Assembly: GCA_041744575.1 (NCBI GenBank)
Contig: JBGTKP010000025.1
Coordinates: 1 to 64,000 of the forward strand
Origin: JTS-RE37 sp041744575
GTDB taxonomy: Bacteria; Bacteroidota; Bacteroidia; Flavobacteriales; Flavobacteriaceae
Length of the DNA stretch: 64,000 bases
Reading direction: 5' to 3'
The notes beneath the pieces were generated by a model, which was given only the letters and a program-made list of their open reading frames with translations, was not told where the DNA came from and made no database searches. This document shows positions 36,670-46,613 of the stretch, piece after piece (the first letter of the stretch is position 1; every line of letters begins with the position of its first letter). The position numbers were made by a program, and so were the translations under genes.

Positions 36670-38478
36670 ATGAAAAACACCTTCTTTCTTATTGCCCTGC
36701 TCCTGGGGTGGGCCTACACCAGCGCCCAATGGAAGCCTGCAGGGACAAAAATAAAATCGGTCTGGGCCGAAAGGATCAACCCTGATAAAGTACTACAGGA
36801 ATATCCCAGACCCATCATGGTGCGGGAAAGCTGGCAAAACCTCAATGGCCTCTGGGACTACGCCATTGTAGCGGCAGGCAGGGCTGCCCCTGCAACCTAT
36901 GATGGCAAGATCCTGGTACCGTTTGCTGTAGAAAGCAGCCTTTCGGGAGTGATGAAGGAAGTGGGCGATCAACAGGAATTGTGGTATCATACGACGTTTG
37001 AGATAACTTCTGAATGGGCCGGGAAAAACATCCTACTTCATTTCGGCGCGGTAGACTGGAGGGCTGAAATCTGGATAAATGATATCAAAGTAGGTTCGCA
37101 TGAGGGTGGGTATACCCCATTTTCATTTGACATTACTCCTTTTTTAGTGGACGGTTCCCAGAGCCTGAAGGTAAAAGTATGGGATCCTACCAGCAATGGT
37201 CCCCAGCCCCGTGGAAAACAGGTAAATGAGCCGGAAGGGATTTGGTATACCCCTGTCACGGGTATCTGGCAGACGGTTTGGTTAGAACCTCTGCCGGACG
37301 GGAGTATCCGCAATCTCCGGACGACTCCGGATATAGATAATGGCACCGTCACGGTTAAGGCTGAAGTGGAAGGCGCCATCCTTGGAGATATTGTTGAGGT
37401 AATGGCATTTGATGGCAGCAAGCAGATTGCAAACGCCAAATGTGCCGTTGGAGAAAGCCTGGTACTCTCACTTGATAATGCAAAACTCTGGTCTCCGGAA
37501 TCTCCTTTTCTCTATACCCTCTCTGTCAAATTGCTCAAGGAGGGGCAGGCTGTCGATGAAGTGAAAAGTTATTTCGGGATGCGTAAAATTTCCCTTAAAA
37601 AAGATGGCTATGGCATTGTCCGGATGCAGCTCAATAATAAAGATTACTTTCAGTTCGGCCCCCTTGATCAGGGATGGTGGCCAGACGGACTCTATACGGC
37701 TCCATCCGACGAGGCGTTGCAATATGATATCATAAAGACCAAGGAACTCGGTTTTAATATGATCCGAAAGCATGTAAAAGTCGAACCGGCGAGGTGGTAT
37801 ACCCACTGTGACCGTCTCGGTATTTTGGTGTGGCAGGACATGCCGAGCGGAGAGGAGGGACCTCAGTGGCAGAACCGGAAATATTTTGACGGGTCGGAGT
37901 TCAAACGAAGCTCGGAATCTGAACGGATATTCAGGATGGAATGGAAAGACATCATGGACTATTTATATTCCCAGCCCAGTATTGTCGTCTGGGTTCCCTT
38001 TAATGAGGCCTGGGGTCAGTTCAAGACGGAGGAAATATCCGATTGGACCAAGGCCTATGATCCGGGGCGACTAGTAAATGCCGCAAGCGGAGGTAACTTT
38101 TACAGAACAGGCGACATAGTGGACCTTCACAATTACCCGCAACCGGAAATGTATCTTTACGATGCACAGAGGACAAATGTTCTGGGAGAATATGGTGGGA
38201 TCGGGCTGCCGTTAAAAGGGCATTTATGGAATGCCGACAACAATTGGGGTTATGTAAAATTCAAAAATTCTGACGAGACCACCGCCGAATATGTAAAATA
38301 TGCCCTGGAATTAAAGAAGCTGGTCAAAGCCGGTTTTTCTGCAGCAGTATATACCCAGACCACTGATGTGGAAGGGGAAGTCAATGGGTTTATGACCTAT
38401 GACAGAAAGGTGGATAAAATGCATATCCCCGAAGTTAAAAAGGTGAATCTGGAGGTCATTCAGATGCTTCAGAACTGA
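36670..38478 (+). CDS. Glycoside hydrolase family 2 protein
   Basis: Secreted enzyme of 602 residues with a signal peptide of about 20. The sugar-binding jelly-roll domain (about 50-205) has YTPFSFDITPFL. An immunoglobulin-like domain (about 210-305) is next, then the TIM barrel. The acid/base is Glu446 in VPFNEAWGQF and the nucleophile is probably Glu507 in VLGEYGG. This size and motif set match GH2 enzymes annotated as beta-galactosidase/glucuronidase-like; the sugar specificity is not clear. The gene is intact and divergent from the DUF1080 gene, so the two may share control. Confidence 0.88.
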   Translation: MKNTFFLIALLLGWAYTSAQWKPAGTKIKSVWAERINPDKVLQEYPRPIMVRESWQNLNGLWDYAIVAAGRAAPATYDGKILVPFAVESSLSGVMKEVGDQQELWYHTTFEITSEWAGKNILLHFGAVDWRAEIWINDIKVGSHEGGYTPFSFDITPFLVDGSQSLKVKVWDPTSNGPQPRGKQVNEPEGIWYTPVTGIWQTVWLEPLPDGSIRNLRTTPDIDNGTVTVKAEVEGAILGDIVEVMAFDGSKQIANAKCAVGESLVLSLDNAKLWSPESPFLYTLSVKLLKEGQAVDEVKSYFGMRKISLKKDGYGIVRMQLNNKDYFQFGPLDQGWWPDGLYTAPSDEALQYDIIKTKELGFNMIRKHVKVEPARWYTHCDRLGILVWQDMPSGEEGPQWQNRKYFDGSEFKRSSESERIFRMEWKDIMDYLYSQPSIVVWVPFNEAWGQFKTEEISDWTKAYDPGRLVNAASGGNFYRTGDIVDLHNYPQPEMYLYDAQRTNVLGEYGGIGLPLKGHLWNADNNWGYVKFKNSDETTAEYVKYALELKKLVKAGFSAAVYTQTTDVEGEVNGFMTYDRKVDKMHIPEVKKVNLEVIQMLQN

Positions 38479-38648
38479 CGCGTTCCGGATTGGGAAATAG
38501 CTAAAGCTTAAATGCGGGTATGGTGTGCACTCTATGGGCAAAGGTCTCCGGAGCCTCCTGTAATACCTCTGACAAGAGGGGATCAATACTGTTTTTTCAC
38601 AGCTTTTCAAAAAACCCCGTTCAGGTCCTGAAGTGCTGATAGTTCCGG

Positions 38649-39770
38649 TCAGGAAGGCCCATCCTGCGCTGAACTCATGTCCCGGAATTCCCCGGGCTTG
38701 TTTTTTATTACAACGGTACGGTGCGGAAAAGGTATTTCGATGCCTTCCCTGTCAAATCTTTTCTTGGTGCTTTCCAGGATGTCGCATTTAAGAACAAAAG
38801 AATCAGGAAAATTCTTCGCCCATGCCCAGGCCCTAATGGTCACTGAGGATTCGCCCAATTCCGTCACGGCAGTTCGAATCATTGGGACACCATTGTTCTT
38901 CTCGGCCCGGGTTCGTATATCAACAATTAAAGGATGCTTCTCGCATTCCTCGCTCATAATTTTTTTTGCGAGGTCAATGTCACTATCATACGAGATCCCA
39001 ATGTCAATCCGCTCACAGCACCTTTTATCGTCCAGGTCATAATTGATAAGCTTCTCTTTATTAATAATCGAATTGGGAATGACAATCATTTTGTTCTCGA
39101 AATTCCGTATTACGGTGTGTCGCAATGTGATATCACTCACAGTTCCTTCCATCGAATCATCCAGCTTCACCGTATCCCCTATCTTGAATGGTTTAAACGA
39201 AATAATGAAAATCCCGCTTATCACATTGGCAAAAGCTTCCTGGGAGGCAAGCCCCACGATCAATGCGATCACTCCGGCACCACCCAGGGCCGTTTGAGCA
39301 ACACCCCTCAGGCCAGGGAAGGCCAGTAGCATCAGGAGGGCTCCCAGAAAATAAATGCTGGCAACGGCAATGTATCTCAGAAATTTAAAATTGGTGGGAT
39401 CATCCTTAGCGGATAGCTTCTTTTGAATCGTCTTTTTAAACCAGAAATCAGCCGTCGAAGCGGCTACGATGGTGACTACGGCTACAACCCCCAGGTACGC
39501 CACTAGATTGAAATTCTTACGAAGAGCGGCATAACTATTCTCGTCTATGAAAATGGCACTCAGGGCCATAACGCCCAGAACAATAATCAATGCATTGATG
39601 ATATGACGCAGCAAGTGCAGGGATCTGGGTTCTTCGGTGAGGAATGTTTCGAGAGATTTTCTTACCAATCCCTTGTTGACGAACTTATTGATAAAGTACA
39701 GGGTAACCGCTGCTAATAAAACGATGGTCGCATACAATATTTTTTCCTGGTAGGCTCCAAATACTTCCAT
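38649..39770 (-). CDS. MscS family mechanosensitive ion channel
   Basis: Protein of 373 residues with about five membrane helices. The pore helix is ALGGAGVIALIVGLASQEAFANVISG, followed by the MscS beta domain FKIGDTVKLDDSMEGTVSDI and the C-terminal alpha/beta cage domain. It should open under membrane tension to release solutes after hypo-osmotic shock. It is the second gene of a pair with the YitT-like gene 15 bases upstream. Confidence 0.9.
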   Translation of the reverse strand: MEVFGAYQEKILYATIVLLAAVTLYFINKFVNKGLVRKSLETFLTEEPRSLHLLRHIINALIIVLGVMALSAIFIDENSYAALRKNFNLVAYLGVVAVVTIVAASTADFWFKKTIQKKLSAKDDPTNFKFLRYIAVASIYFLGALLMLLAFPGLRGVAQTALGGAGVIALIVGLASQEAFANVISGIFIISFKPFKIGDTVKLDDSMEGTVSDITLRHTVIRNFENKMIVIPNSIINKEKLINYDLDDKRCCERIDIGISYDSDIDLAKKIMSEECEKHPLIVDIRTRAEKNNGVPMIRTAVTELGESSVTIRAWAWAKNFPDSFVLKCDILESTKKRFDREGIEIPFPHRTVVIKNKPGEFRDMSSAQDGPS

Positions 39771-39785
39771 GTCAGAGATTTGAAT

Positions 39786-40661
39786 TTAGTGAAGTGGCCG
39801 TTTCTTAATCATACCTCCCTTGGTATCCTTGATGGAGTATTGAATCACAAAGGCCTTGTCGTCAATTTTTTCCACTTCACGTAAAAGTCTTGCCACCTCC
39901 AATCGGGTGATCGCACAAAACAGGATTTTCTTATCCATAGAATCCACGCCTCTTTTGCCGAATCCTTCATCAGACATAAAGACGGTGATTCCCCGCTGCA
40001 AATCATGCGTGATCTTATTCTTAATTTCAGCGAACTTATCTGACATGATCATCACCCCGATGTATTCCTCAATTCCATTAAGGATAAAGTCGACAGTTTT
40101 GGAAGCCGTGATATAAGTAAGCATGGAATACATCGCAGTTTCAATACTGACCAGAAGCGCCGCAAAAGCAAATAAGAGGACATTGAACAAACTGATGAAA
40201 TCTCCGACAGTGAGACTGGATTTCCTGCTTACCGCAATAGCCAAAACTTCCGTACCATCGATGACCCCGCCGCCGCGGATAGAGAGGCCTATTCCGGCAC
40301 CCAGGAAAAAGCCGCCAAAAACAGCGATCAGGAGTTTATCCGAGGTAATGATGGGGACTTCTATGACGTGTGCCAGAAAGGCCAAAGCCAAAATGGCCAA
40401 AGCACTCTTTAAGGCAAATTCGAGGGAAACCTGCCTGATTCCTAAGAGAATGAATGGAATGTTCACAATTACAATGAGCAGTGACAGATTGACTCCCGAT
40501 AAAATTTGGGTCAGCAGGGCAATTCCCATGGCGCCACCGTCGAGAAATCCGTTGGGAAGTAAAAATCCTTTAAGACCGATACTGGCCATGGTCACTCCAA
40601 CTGAAATAAGTATAATATCCTTAGTATATTGACGGAAGTCTATTTTCTTTCCCTCTGACAT
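39786..40661 (-). CDS. YitT family membrane protein
   Basis: Protein of 291 residues: a membrane domain of five or six helices (about 15-205, with SIGLKGFLLPNGFLDGGAMGIALL and GGGVIDGTEVLA), then a cytosolic DUF2179 domain (GITVFMSDEGFG, KKILFCAITRLEVARL). The function of the family is not established. It is probably co-transcribed with mscS. Confidence 0.87.
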   Translation of the reverse strand: MSEGKKIDFRQYTKDIILISVGVTMASIGLKGFLLPNGFLDGGAMGIALLTQILSGVNLSLLIVIVNIPFILLGIRQVSLEFALKSALAILALAFLAHVIEVPIITSDKLLIAVFGGFFLGAGIGLSIRGGGVIDGTEVLAIAVSRKSSLTVGDFISLFNVLLFAFAALLVSIETAMYSMLTYITASKTVDFILNGIEEYIGVMIMSDKFAEIKNKITHDLQRGITVFMSDEGFGKRGVDSMDKKILFCAITRLEVARLLREVEKIDDKAFVIQYSIKDTKGGMIKKRPLH

Positions 40662-41050
40662 GCGCTGGGTTTTTAGATGGCACCATTTGCTGACGTCAAA
40701 TTTCGCTTAAACGCGGCTATCTTCCAAAGTATCTTTTGATCTCCGTTGGTTTCGACGACCTTTTAGTTATTATCCGGGAGGCCAAGCACAAGGTCCGGCA
40801 CCTTTCCAGGGGTTTCAACAGGAAAAAGAAAATGATATGGGTTGCCGTCAGGCTCCATGACAAACGAAGGAAATCTGAAGTAAGGGCATCATGGCAATCA
40901 GGAAAACACCGGGATCACAGGAGAACGGAATTAGTTTTGAAGGAAAAGAAAATTACCTTGAGTGCCTCCTAAGAGTCTTCAAGTCTGTCTCATAAAGATC
41001 ACAGGATACATTCCGGCAACTCTCCCGCATATTCAATTGACGGCAGTCAA
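40662..41050. other. Intergenic region
   Basis: About 390 bases. A 78-codon plus-strand frame (40736-40972) is very basic, has no ribosome-binding context and no family, and is judged to be chance. Nothing else was seen. Confidence 0.3.
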
Positions 41051-41935
41051 TTATCCCAGGTTCTCCTTGAAAAAATCTATCGTCCGGCCCCAAGCGAGTT
41101 CAGCCGCTTCCCGGTCATATCTTGGCGTGGTATCGTTGTGAAATCCGTGGTTGGCCTTGGGATATATATGCGCCTCGTAATCCTTTCCGTGTTTTTTTAG
41201 TGCCTCTTCATATGCGGGCCAGCCCTCGTTCACCCGGGTATCCAATTCCCCGAAATGCAGTAGTAGCGGGGCATTTATTTTTTCAATTCCTTCCGTTGGC
41301 TGACCTCCGTAAAATGGAACCGCAGCTGCCAGGTCAGATACTTCCACAGCCATCATATTGGAAATCCAGCCTCCAAAACAAAAACCTACAACTCCTACCT
41401 TTCCATTGCACTCGGGATTTGTTTTTAAATGTTCGAAGGCGGCAATAAAATCCTGAAGCATTTCATTCCGGTCCCTCTTACTCTGTAGTTCCCGTCCGTC
41501 GTCATCGTTTCCAGGATATCCGCCCAGAGGGGTCAGGGCATCCGGTGCGAGTGATATAAATCCGGCAAGGGCTGCACGACGTCCGACGTCTTCTATATGA
41601 GGATTTAACCCCCGGTTTTCGTGAACCACGATAATTCCTGGCAATCTTTCGTCGGCATCTGCCGGCCGGGAAAGCAATCCTTTGATAGAGCCGCCACCTT
41701 TTGGAGAATCATAGTTGATGTATACCGATTTTAGCTTGGGGTCATCCTGACGAATCTGTATTTTTTTCACATAATCAGGTGATATAAAGCTAAGTAACGA
41801 AGCCACAGTGATCCCGCCGACAGCGTAGGTGGAGAGTTTATCCATAAAAATCCTTCTGCTTACTCTGTTGTGCGCGTAATCGTCATAGAGGTCAAATACT
41901 TCCTGACTGATACTTTCTTTTGTGAGTTTTTTCAT
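41051..41935 (-). CDS. Dienelactone hydrolase family protein
   Basis: Protein of 294 residues. A 60-residue N-terminal part contains RRIFMDKLSTYAVGGITVASLL, a Tat-like or membrane-anchor segment. The hydrolase domain has GIIVVHENRGLNPHIEDVGRRAA, the nucleophile elbow VGFCFGGW with a Cys in the nucleophile position (typical of dienelactone hydrolases), GELDTRVNEGWP with the Asp, and NHGFHNDTTPRYD with the His. This is the usual YghX-type layout. The substrate is unknown. It is a single gene. Confidence 0.88.
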   Translation of the reverse strand: MKKLTKESISQEVFDLYDDYAHNRVSRRIFMDKLSTYAVGGITVASLLSFISPDYVKKIQIRQDDPKLKSVYINYDSPKGGGSIKGLLSRPADADERLPGIIVVHENRGLNPHIEDVGRRAALAGFISLAPDALTPLGGYPGNDDDGRELQSKRDRNEMLQDFIAAFEHLKTNPECNGKVGVVGFCFGGWISNMMAVEVSDLAAAVPFYGGQPTEGIEKINAPLLLHFGELDTRVNEGWPAYEEALKKHGKDYEAHIYPKANHGFHNDTTPRYDREAAELAWGRTIDFFKENLG

Positions 41936-42149
41936 GAGCTCGTTAACTTATTAATGTGTACATATTTGAAGATGTCGTTTTTTCGGAAAGCGAAATGGTG
42001 TCATAATGGATGGCCTTCTGTCATTTACATGGCTCTGATCACTTTTTGTAATTCCAGTCGCAACGTAACTTTTCCAAAGTTTTGCATTGTTATAAAAATA
42101 AGGTTTATCGCGCTTAAATTATCATCTTCTCCTCCTTTCTGACATCTAT

Positions 42150-44573
42150 TTATTTTGTGAACTTCTTCCCGGGATGCTCGAGTCTGTTAAGAACATCAGC
42201 CATATGTATCGATTCCGTCAGTACAGGAGAGAAAAGGTCCCCTATTTCCCGCACCCGTTCATGGAGATTCTTTATGGTAAAGTCCGAAATGGCCAAATCC
42301 TTTCGGACCTCTGCCCAGTCCAGAGGGGTCGATACCGTAGCCCCGGGCCTGGGCCGGACGGAGTAGGCCGAAGCTACCGTATGCCCCCTTCTGTTCTGAA
42401 GATGGTCCAGGTATAATTTTCCCTCTCTCTTACCGATTTGTCGTTCCATAGTAGTGATTTGAGGCAGCCTTTCCATAACCAGGTGGCACAGCAATTTTAT
42501 AAAATTGCGAACGTCCTCATAGGGATAGACACCTGAAAATGGGAGATAGATATGCAGCCCTTTGGAGCCTGAAGTTTTGCAGTAGCCGGCGATTTCCGCG
42601 TCCTGCATTATTTCTCTGAAACTCAGGGCCACCTGTATGACCAATTTAAAAGCCATTCCTTCCGGAGGGTCAAGGTCTATGACACCATAATCAGGAAAGT
42701 CCTGTTTCGCATATCTAGAATTCCAGGGATTGATTTCTATACAGCCTAACTGGACCATATAAATAAGGGTCGCGGTATCCTGGCATAGAAGGTATTCAAT
42801 TTCCTTGTTTGCGGTTTTGGAGTAAATGCTGACAGTTTTAACCCAATCTGGAAGATGTTCCACCTCTTTTTGATAGAACCCGTCGGAGTAGATGCCGTCA
42901 GGATGGCGATGGAGATTTTGGGGGCGATCCGTTAAATGCGGCAACAGAATATCGGCCATTCCCAGATAGTAATCAATAAGATCATACTTGGTATATCCGG
43001 AGCCCGGCCAGAAGATCTTTTCCAGATTGGAGACAGGCACATGGATCCCGTCAATTTCGACGGTTTCCTTCTGGTCGGACCTGGTTATTGCAGGGGTTGA
43101 AGGAGGTGCCTTTCCTGTATTGGGCAGGGGTGTTTTCATTTTTTTGAATACAGGATTGCGCAGATACCCGTTCCTGGTTTGTTCTGAATAAGCCACTTCA
43201 CAACGGAAAGCCGGTTGCAGCCAGGTTGGTGATTTGCCTTTTAGTGCAACCTTTTTACCGAAAGGATTGATGTTGGTTTTAAGGGGCTGGAAAGCACAAA
43301 GCATTTGCTTGCGCTCTGTAGCCGAAAATCCCGATCCGCATTTACCGATATACTGCAATTGATTCTCAACAAATGTACCTAGGATCAAAGAGCCAAAATC
43401 CTGACCTCCGCCTGCCGCATTCGTATATCCGCATATGGTTGCATCCATATGCAGTACCGATTTAATCTTAAGCCAGTTTTCGGTCCTGACCCCAGGGGTG
43501 TACTCAGAAGTGGCGAGCTTGGCCATGATTCCTTCCAATCCTGCATTCACGGCTTTTTCATACAGGGCCGTACCCAGGACTTCAATATGGTCACAATACC
43601 TGCAACAATCAAATCCTTCGAGTAGGACAGGAATCAGGCTTTTTCTATCAAGGAGCGGAAGGTTCAACATGGAATGCCCGTTAAGGTAGAGCATATCGAA
43701 AACATAATAACACAGCGTTCCCCGGGAGTCGGGATAATTCTGCAGTTCTCCGAATTGAGGCACCCCTTCGCTATTTAACAATACAACTTCCCCGTCCAGA
43801 ACCGTCTCGTTTCCCAGGCCCTCCAGTTCGCGAACCAGGATCGGGAATTTATCATTGAAATTTACGCCGTTTCTGGACTGCAAAAGGACCCTGGATTCAA
43901 GAACGTGAGCGAGAACCCTGTATCCATCCCATTTGAGTTCATAAATCCAGTCTGGATCATTAAATACAGCGTCCCCGGCAGAAGCCAGCATCGGAGAAAT
44001 AACCCTGCCGGGCTGGATTTCCAAACCACCTTTCTTACAAGTCTGGGGGAGTACATCGTCCGCGTTGTAGATCATAGATGTGGCATGTACATCCTTTTTC
44101 TTAATCAGCAACCAGCTTTCCTTGCCGTTTCTTTCTCCGGTGCTTATCAAACCGAAGTGACCCCGGAGGATCTCACCATTAAAAATGAGCTTCAGATTGC
44201 CCTGGCTTAGTTGTTCGGATACATTCGCATCCGACTCACTCCTGTCAATTTCAAAAATTCCGGAATCCCACAAGGTCATCAGTCCGGCTCCGTAATTACC
44301 TTTGGGGATGGTCCCATGAAAAGTAAGGTATTTGACAGGATGGTCTTCAGTTCTGATAGCCAGTCGTTTGTCATTTGGATTCATGGACGGACCTTTTGGT
44401 ATCGCCCAGCTCTTCAAAACTCCATCGATTTCCAGCCGCATGTCAAAATGGAGTTTTCGTGCATCATGCCGTTGCACTACAAAGCGGTGGCCTTCCGAGA
44501 CCGTATCATGTATACCCTTTGGCTCAGGGGTCTTATCAAAATCCCGTTTTATATTGTACTCTTCTAGATCCAC
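42150..44573 (-). CDS. ligD: Multifunctional ATP-dependent DNA ligase LigD
   Basis: Protein of 807 residues with all three LigD domains in the order common in Bacteroidetes. The 3'-phosphoesterase (about 20-165) has FVVQRHDARKLHFDMRLE. The ligase (about 195-480) has YELKWDGYRV with the adenylated Lys214. The polymerase/primase (about 525-795) has IFWPGSGYTKYDLI and VIDLDPPEG with the metal-binding aspartates. It seals double-strand breaks with Ku in non-homologous end joining. It starts four bases after the stop of the ku gene, so the two are an operon. No damage was seen. Confidence 0.95.
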   Translation of the reverse strand: MDLEEYNIKRDFDKTPEPKGIHDTVSEGHRFVVQRHDARKLHFDMRLEIDGVLKSWAIPKGPSMNPNDKRLAIRTEDHPVKYLTFHGTIPKGNYGAGLMTLWDSGIFEIDRSESDANVSEQLSQGNLKLIFNGEILRGHFGLISTGERNGKESWLLIKKKDVHATSMIYNADDVLPQTCKKGGLEIQPGRVISPMLASAGDAVFNDPDWIYELKWDGYRVLAHVLESRVLLQSRNGVNFNDKFPILVRELEGLGNETVLDGEVVLLNSEGVPQFGELQNYPDSRGTLCYYVFDMLYLNGHSMLNLPLLDRKSLIPVLLEGFDCCRYCDHIEVLGTALYEKAVNAGLEGIMAKLATSEYTPGVRTENWLKIKSVLHMDATICGYTNAAGGGQDFGSLILGTFVENQLQYIGKCGSGFSATERKQMLCAFQPLKTNINPFGKKVALKGKSPTWLQPAFRCEVAYSEQTRNGYLRNPVFKKMKTPLPNTGKAPPSTPAITRSDQKETVEIDGIHVPVSNLEKIFWPGSGYTKYDLIDYYLGMADILLPHLTDRPQNLHRHPDGIYSDGFYQKEVEHLPDWVKTVSIYSKTANKEIEYLLCQDTATLIYMVQLGCIEINPWNSRYAKQDFPDYGVIDLDPPEGMAFKLVIQVALSFREIMQDAEIAGYCKTSGSKGLHIYLPFSGVYPYEDVRNFIKLLCHLVMERLPQITTMERQIGKREGKLYLDHLQNRRGHTVASAYSVRPRPGATVSTPLDWAEVRKDLAISDFTIKNLHERVREIGDLFSPVLTESIHMADVLNRLEHPGKKFTK

Positions 44574-44577
44574 ACTT

Positions 44578-45351
44578 TCAGGAAGCTTTCTTTTTGCGCT
44601 TTTCCAGACTGGCTTTAAGCTGAGCCATCAAATCCTTAGCCGGGGTGGGTCTGGCTTCAAATTTCCCTTTTTTAGCGGGCTTCCCACGGGCCTTCGCGTT
44701 TATGATTTTCATCAGTTGTTTATTGTACACGTCCTTATAAGTCTGAAAATTGAATGTTTCCGTATACTGTTTGATAAGGGACACGGCCATGTCCAATTCT
44801 TTTTTTGGGATCTTGATGGCGGGCAGGTCCAGTTCTCCGGGATCCCTTATTTCATCTTCAAACCGGATCACATGTAAGACCAGGGCGTTTTTATAAACAC
44901 CTATAAGGCTAAGATGCTCTTTCTGGCGCATTACAAAAGTGGCAACCCCGAGTTTTTTGGTTTTCTTAAGGGCATCGCGTAACAAACAATAGGATTTTCC
45001 TCCTTCGTTTTGTGGCTGCAGGTAATATGGTTTTTTAAAAAGTACGTCGGCAACTTCAGAAGAATCAATAAATTGTTCTATGTCTATACTCCGGCTTTTC
45101 TTCGCATTCGCATTTTCAAAATCTTCCTGTTCCAGAATAATGTAAGTATCCTTTTTTTTAAATCCCTTTACAATATCTTTCCAATTGACTTCCTTTCCGG
45201 TTTTTTCATTGATGCGTTTGTACCGGATCCTTGAACCATCATGACTATCCAGCATGTCCAGATCGAGGGGACGTTCCACCGATCCTGAGAACAATTTGAC
45301 CGGAATTGAAACGAGCCCAAAGCCGATGGAACCATTCCAGATTGATCTCAT
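44578..45351 (-). CDS. ku: Ku DNA end-binding protein
   Basis: Bacterial Ku of 257 residues, usual length. It opens MRSIWNGSIGFGLVSIPVKL, the family signature, and has the ring-forming core with YKRINEKTGKEV and LLRDALKKTKKLGVA. A basic C-terminal tail of about 40 residues (ARGKPAKKGK, then LEKRKKKAS) probably binds DNA or LigD. It forms a ring on broken ends and recruits LigD encoded immediately downstream. Confidence 0.95.
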   Translation of the reverse strand: MRSIWNGSIGFGLVSIPVKLFSGSVERPLDLDMLDSHDGSRIRYKRINEKTGKEVNWKDIVKGFKKKDTYIILEQEDFENANAKKSRSIDIEQFIDSSEVADVLFKKPYYLQPQNEGGKSYCLLRDALKKTKKLGVATFVMRQKEHLSLIGVYKNALVLHVIRFEDEIRDPGELDLPAIKIPKKELDMAVSLIKQYTETFNFQTYKDVYNKQLMKIINAKARGKPAKKGKFEARPTPAKDLMAQLKASLEKRKKKAS

Positions 45352-45430
45352 AACATTCCTGAATTAGTTAAAAATTCGATTACGCTGCGAAGTATTAGGG
45401 CGTTGAGGTCTTCCGGCATGATAAGAAAAT

Positions 45431-45868
45431 TCAATTGTTAAAGAGCGATTTCAGATATACCATTGACAGTAAATCGGCCTCAATTTTGGTCAGGTGTGTT
45501 CGCAGAACACCTCTGAGCGATTCTGGTAATTCTACCGCCAACAGGCAATGACAAATTTCCAGTGCCTTTTCGTCGATCAGAAGGATATCCATATCTGCGA
45601 TCATATTATTCAGCGAGGCCTGACCATATAAATGGGTGTGCCATTCATAAAGTTGGGCAGGCGTTTTCCCGGAATTTCCCTCTGCAACCGGGGCAAGAAC
45701 TGTTTCAATTTCCTCAATAAATTGATCGCGTTCAAGGGCTCGTTCTTCAAAGAACAATTTCATGACAGCCGAATTGGCAGAGACCGAGGCTTGCAGGTAT
45801 TGCTGTTCAGAATATACGTATACTTTACTTAATTGACTGAGACATTCGAATAGAACTGTTTTCTTCAT
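45431..45868 (-). CDS. Four-helix-bundle protein (DUF2383-like)
   Basis: Protein of 145 residues predicted to be nearly all helical. The Met at 45868 is preferred to the upstream frame start because it begins the first amphipathic helix (MKKTVLFECLSQLSKV). A central FFEERALERDQFIEEIE and a late CHCLLAVELPESLRG match the ferritin-like DUF2383/PA2169 pattern. There is no obvious di-iron site. It is next to the Ku start, in the same direction and downstream of nothing else. The role is unknown, possibly stress protection. Confidence 0.6.
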   Translation of the reverse strand: MKKTVLFECLSQLSKVYVYSEQQYLQASVSANSAVMKLFFEERALERDQFIEEIETVLAPVAEGNSGKTPAQLYEWHTHLYGQASLNNMIADMDILLIDEKALEICHCLLAVELPESLRGVLRTHLTKIEADLLSMVYLKSLFNN

Positions 45869-45965
45869 TCCTAAGTTGTAAGGTTCCTGATAAATATAAA
45901 AATAATTAGAGGCGACTTGCAACGTAGATGATCTGAAATTTGACGCAATTGATCAGTGAAGGCAA

Positions 45966-46160
45966 ATGCGCAGTGAGGCGTTTGGAGGTAATCAATGGCA
46001 GTATTTCCGGAGCATTAAAGACAATATTATGATCGATATGATTAATGATGACGGCTCATATAAAATAATTTTAATATATGGTAAAAGTATCTATCCCAAT
46101 GTCAGGTGTTTTACAAAGGAGCTGGCGTACCAAAAGGTCCGGATCGAAATGGGGGAGTGA
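45966..46160 (+). CDS. Possible small protein of unknown function
   Basis: Frame of 64 codons with an ATG, moderately protein-like (IKDNIMIDMINDDGS, then RCFTKELAYQKV). No family, signal or membrane segment. It lies 125 bases before the small membrane protein gene on the same strand. I keep it only as a weak candidate. Confidence 0.3.
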   Translation: MRSEAFGGNQWQYFRSIKDNIMIDMINDDGSYKIILIYGKSIYPNVRCFTKELAYQKVRIEMGE

Positions 46161-46287
46161 GGGACATCAGGAAAAAGATGAAGCACAGAAATAAGGCTGC
46201 CTGATGTATTTTTTGGAATCAAAACAAAGGATTCGTCCCGGCAGCGTATTTTGCCTAATATTAATAAACAACAATAAACAACGACCT

Positions 46288-46461
46288 ATGGCAGAAATAA
46301 AAATTGAAAAGAAACGGCCTGTTTGGCCCTGGATCCTGGTAGTGCTCATTATTGTGGGTGTCATTGCTTATTACTACATCAACTCCCCACAGGCAGAAAT
46401 CCTGGACGATCCTTCGAATCCTAATACCGAAACCATAGAAAATAGTGGTACCCAGAATTAA
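46288..46461 (+). CDS. Small single-pass membrane protein
   Basis: Protein of 57 residues from the ATG at 46288. The 28 codons upstream are open but not conserved in character. It has a basic start (MAEIKIEKKRPVWPW), one membrane helix (ILVVLIIVGVIAYYYI) and a polar acidic tail (LDDPSNPNTETIENSG). The topology is like that of many stress-induced tiny membrane proteins. It precedes the PRC-barrel gene by about 150 bases. Confidence 0.6.
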   Translation: MAEIKIEKKRPVWPWILVVLIIVGVIAYYYINSPQAEILDDPSNPNTETIENSGTQN

Positions 46462-46613
46462 GCCGCGAGGGTAACACCGGGGCCGGAAAAGGACATACGG
46501 TGCCAGCGCACGATCCTTTGGTAGTGCGTAGTCCAGAAGTTTCCGGGAAATAATAAAATGCTGAGTGTCAACCTGGTTTTCTCCTTCTGAAAGAAGACCA
46601 AAATATTAAAATT

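Noticed and set aside
40123..40632. 169-codon plus-strand frame
   Set aside because: Antisense to the YitT-like gene, with no conserved motif.
40736..40972. Very basic 78-codon plus-strand frame
   Set aside because: Composition is unlike a real protein and no family or upstream signal was seen.
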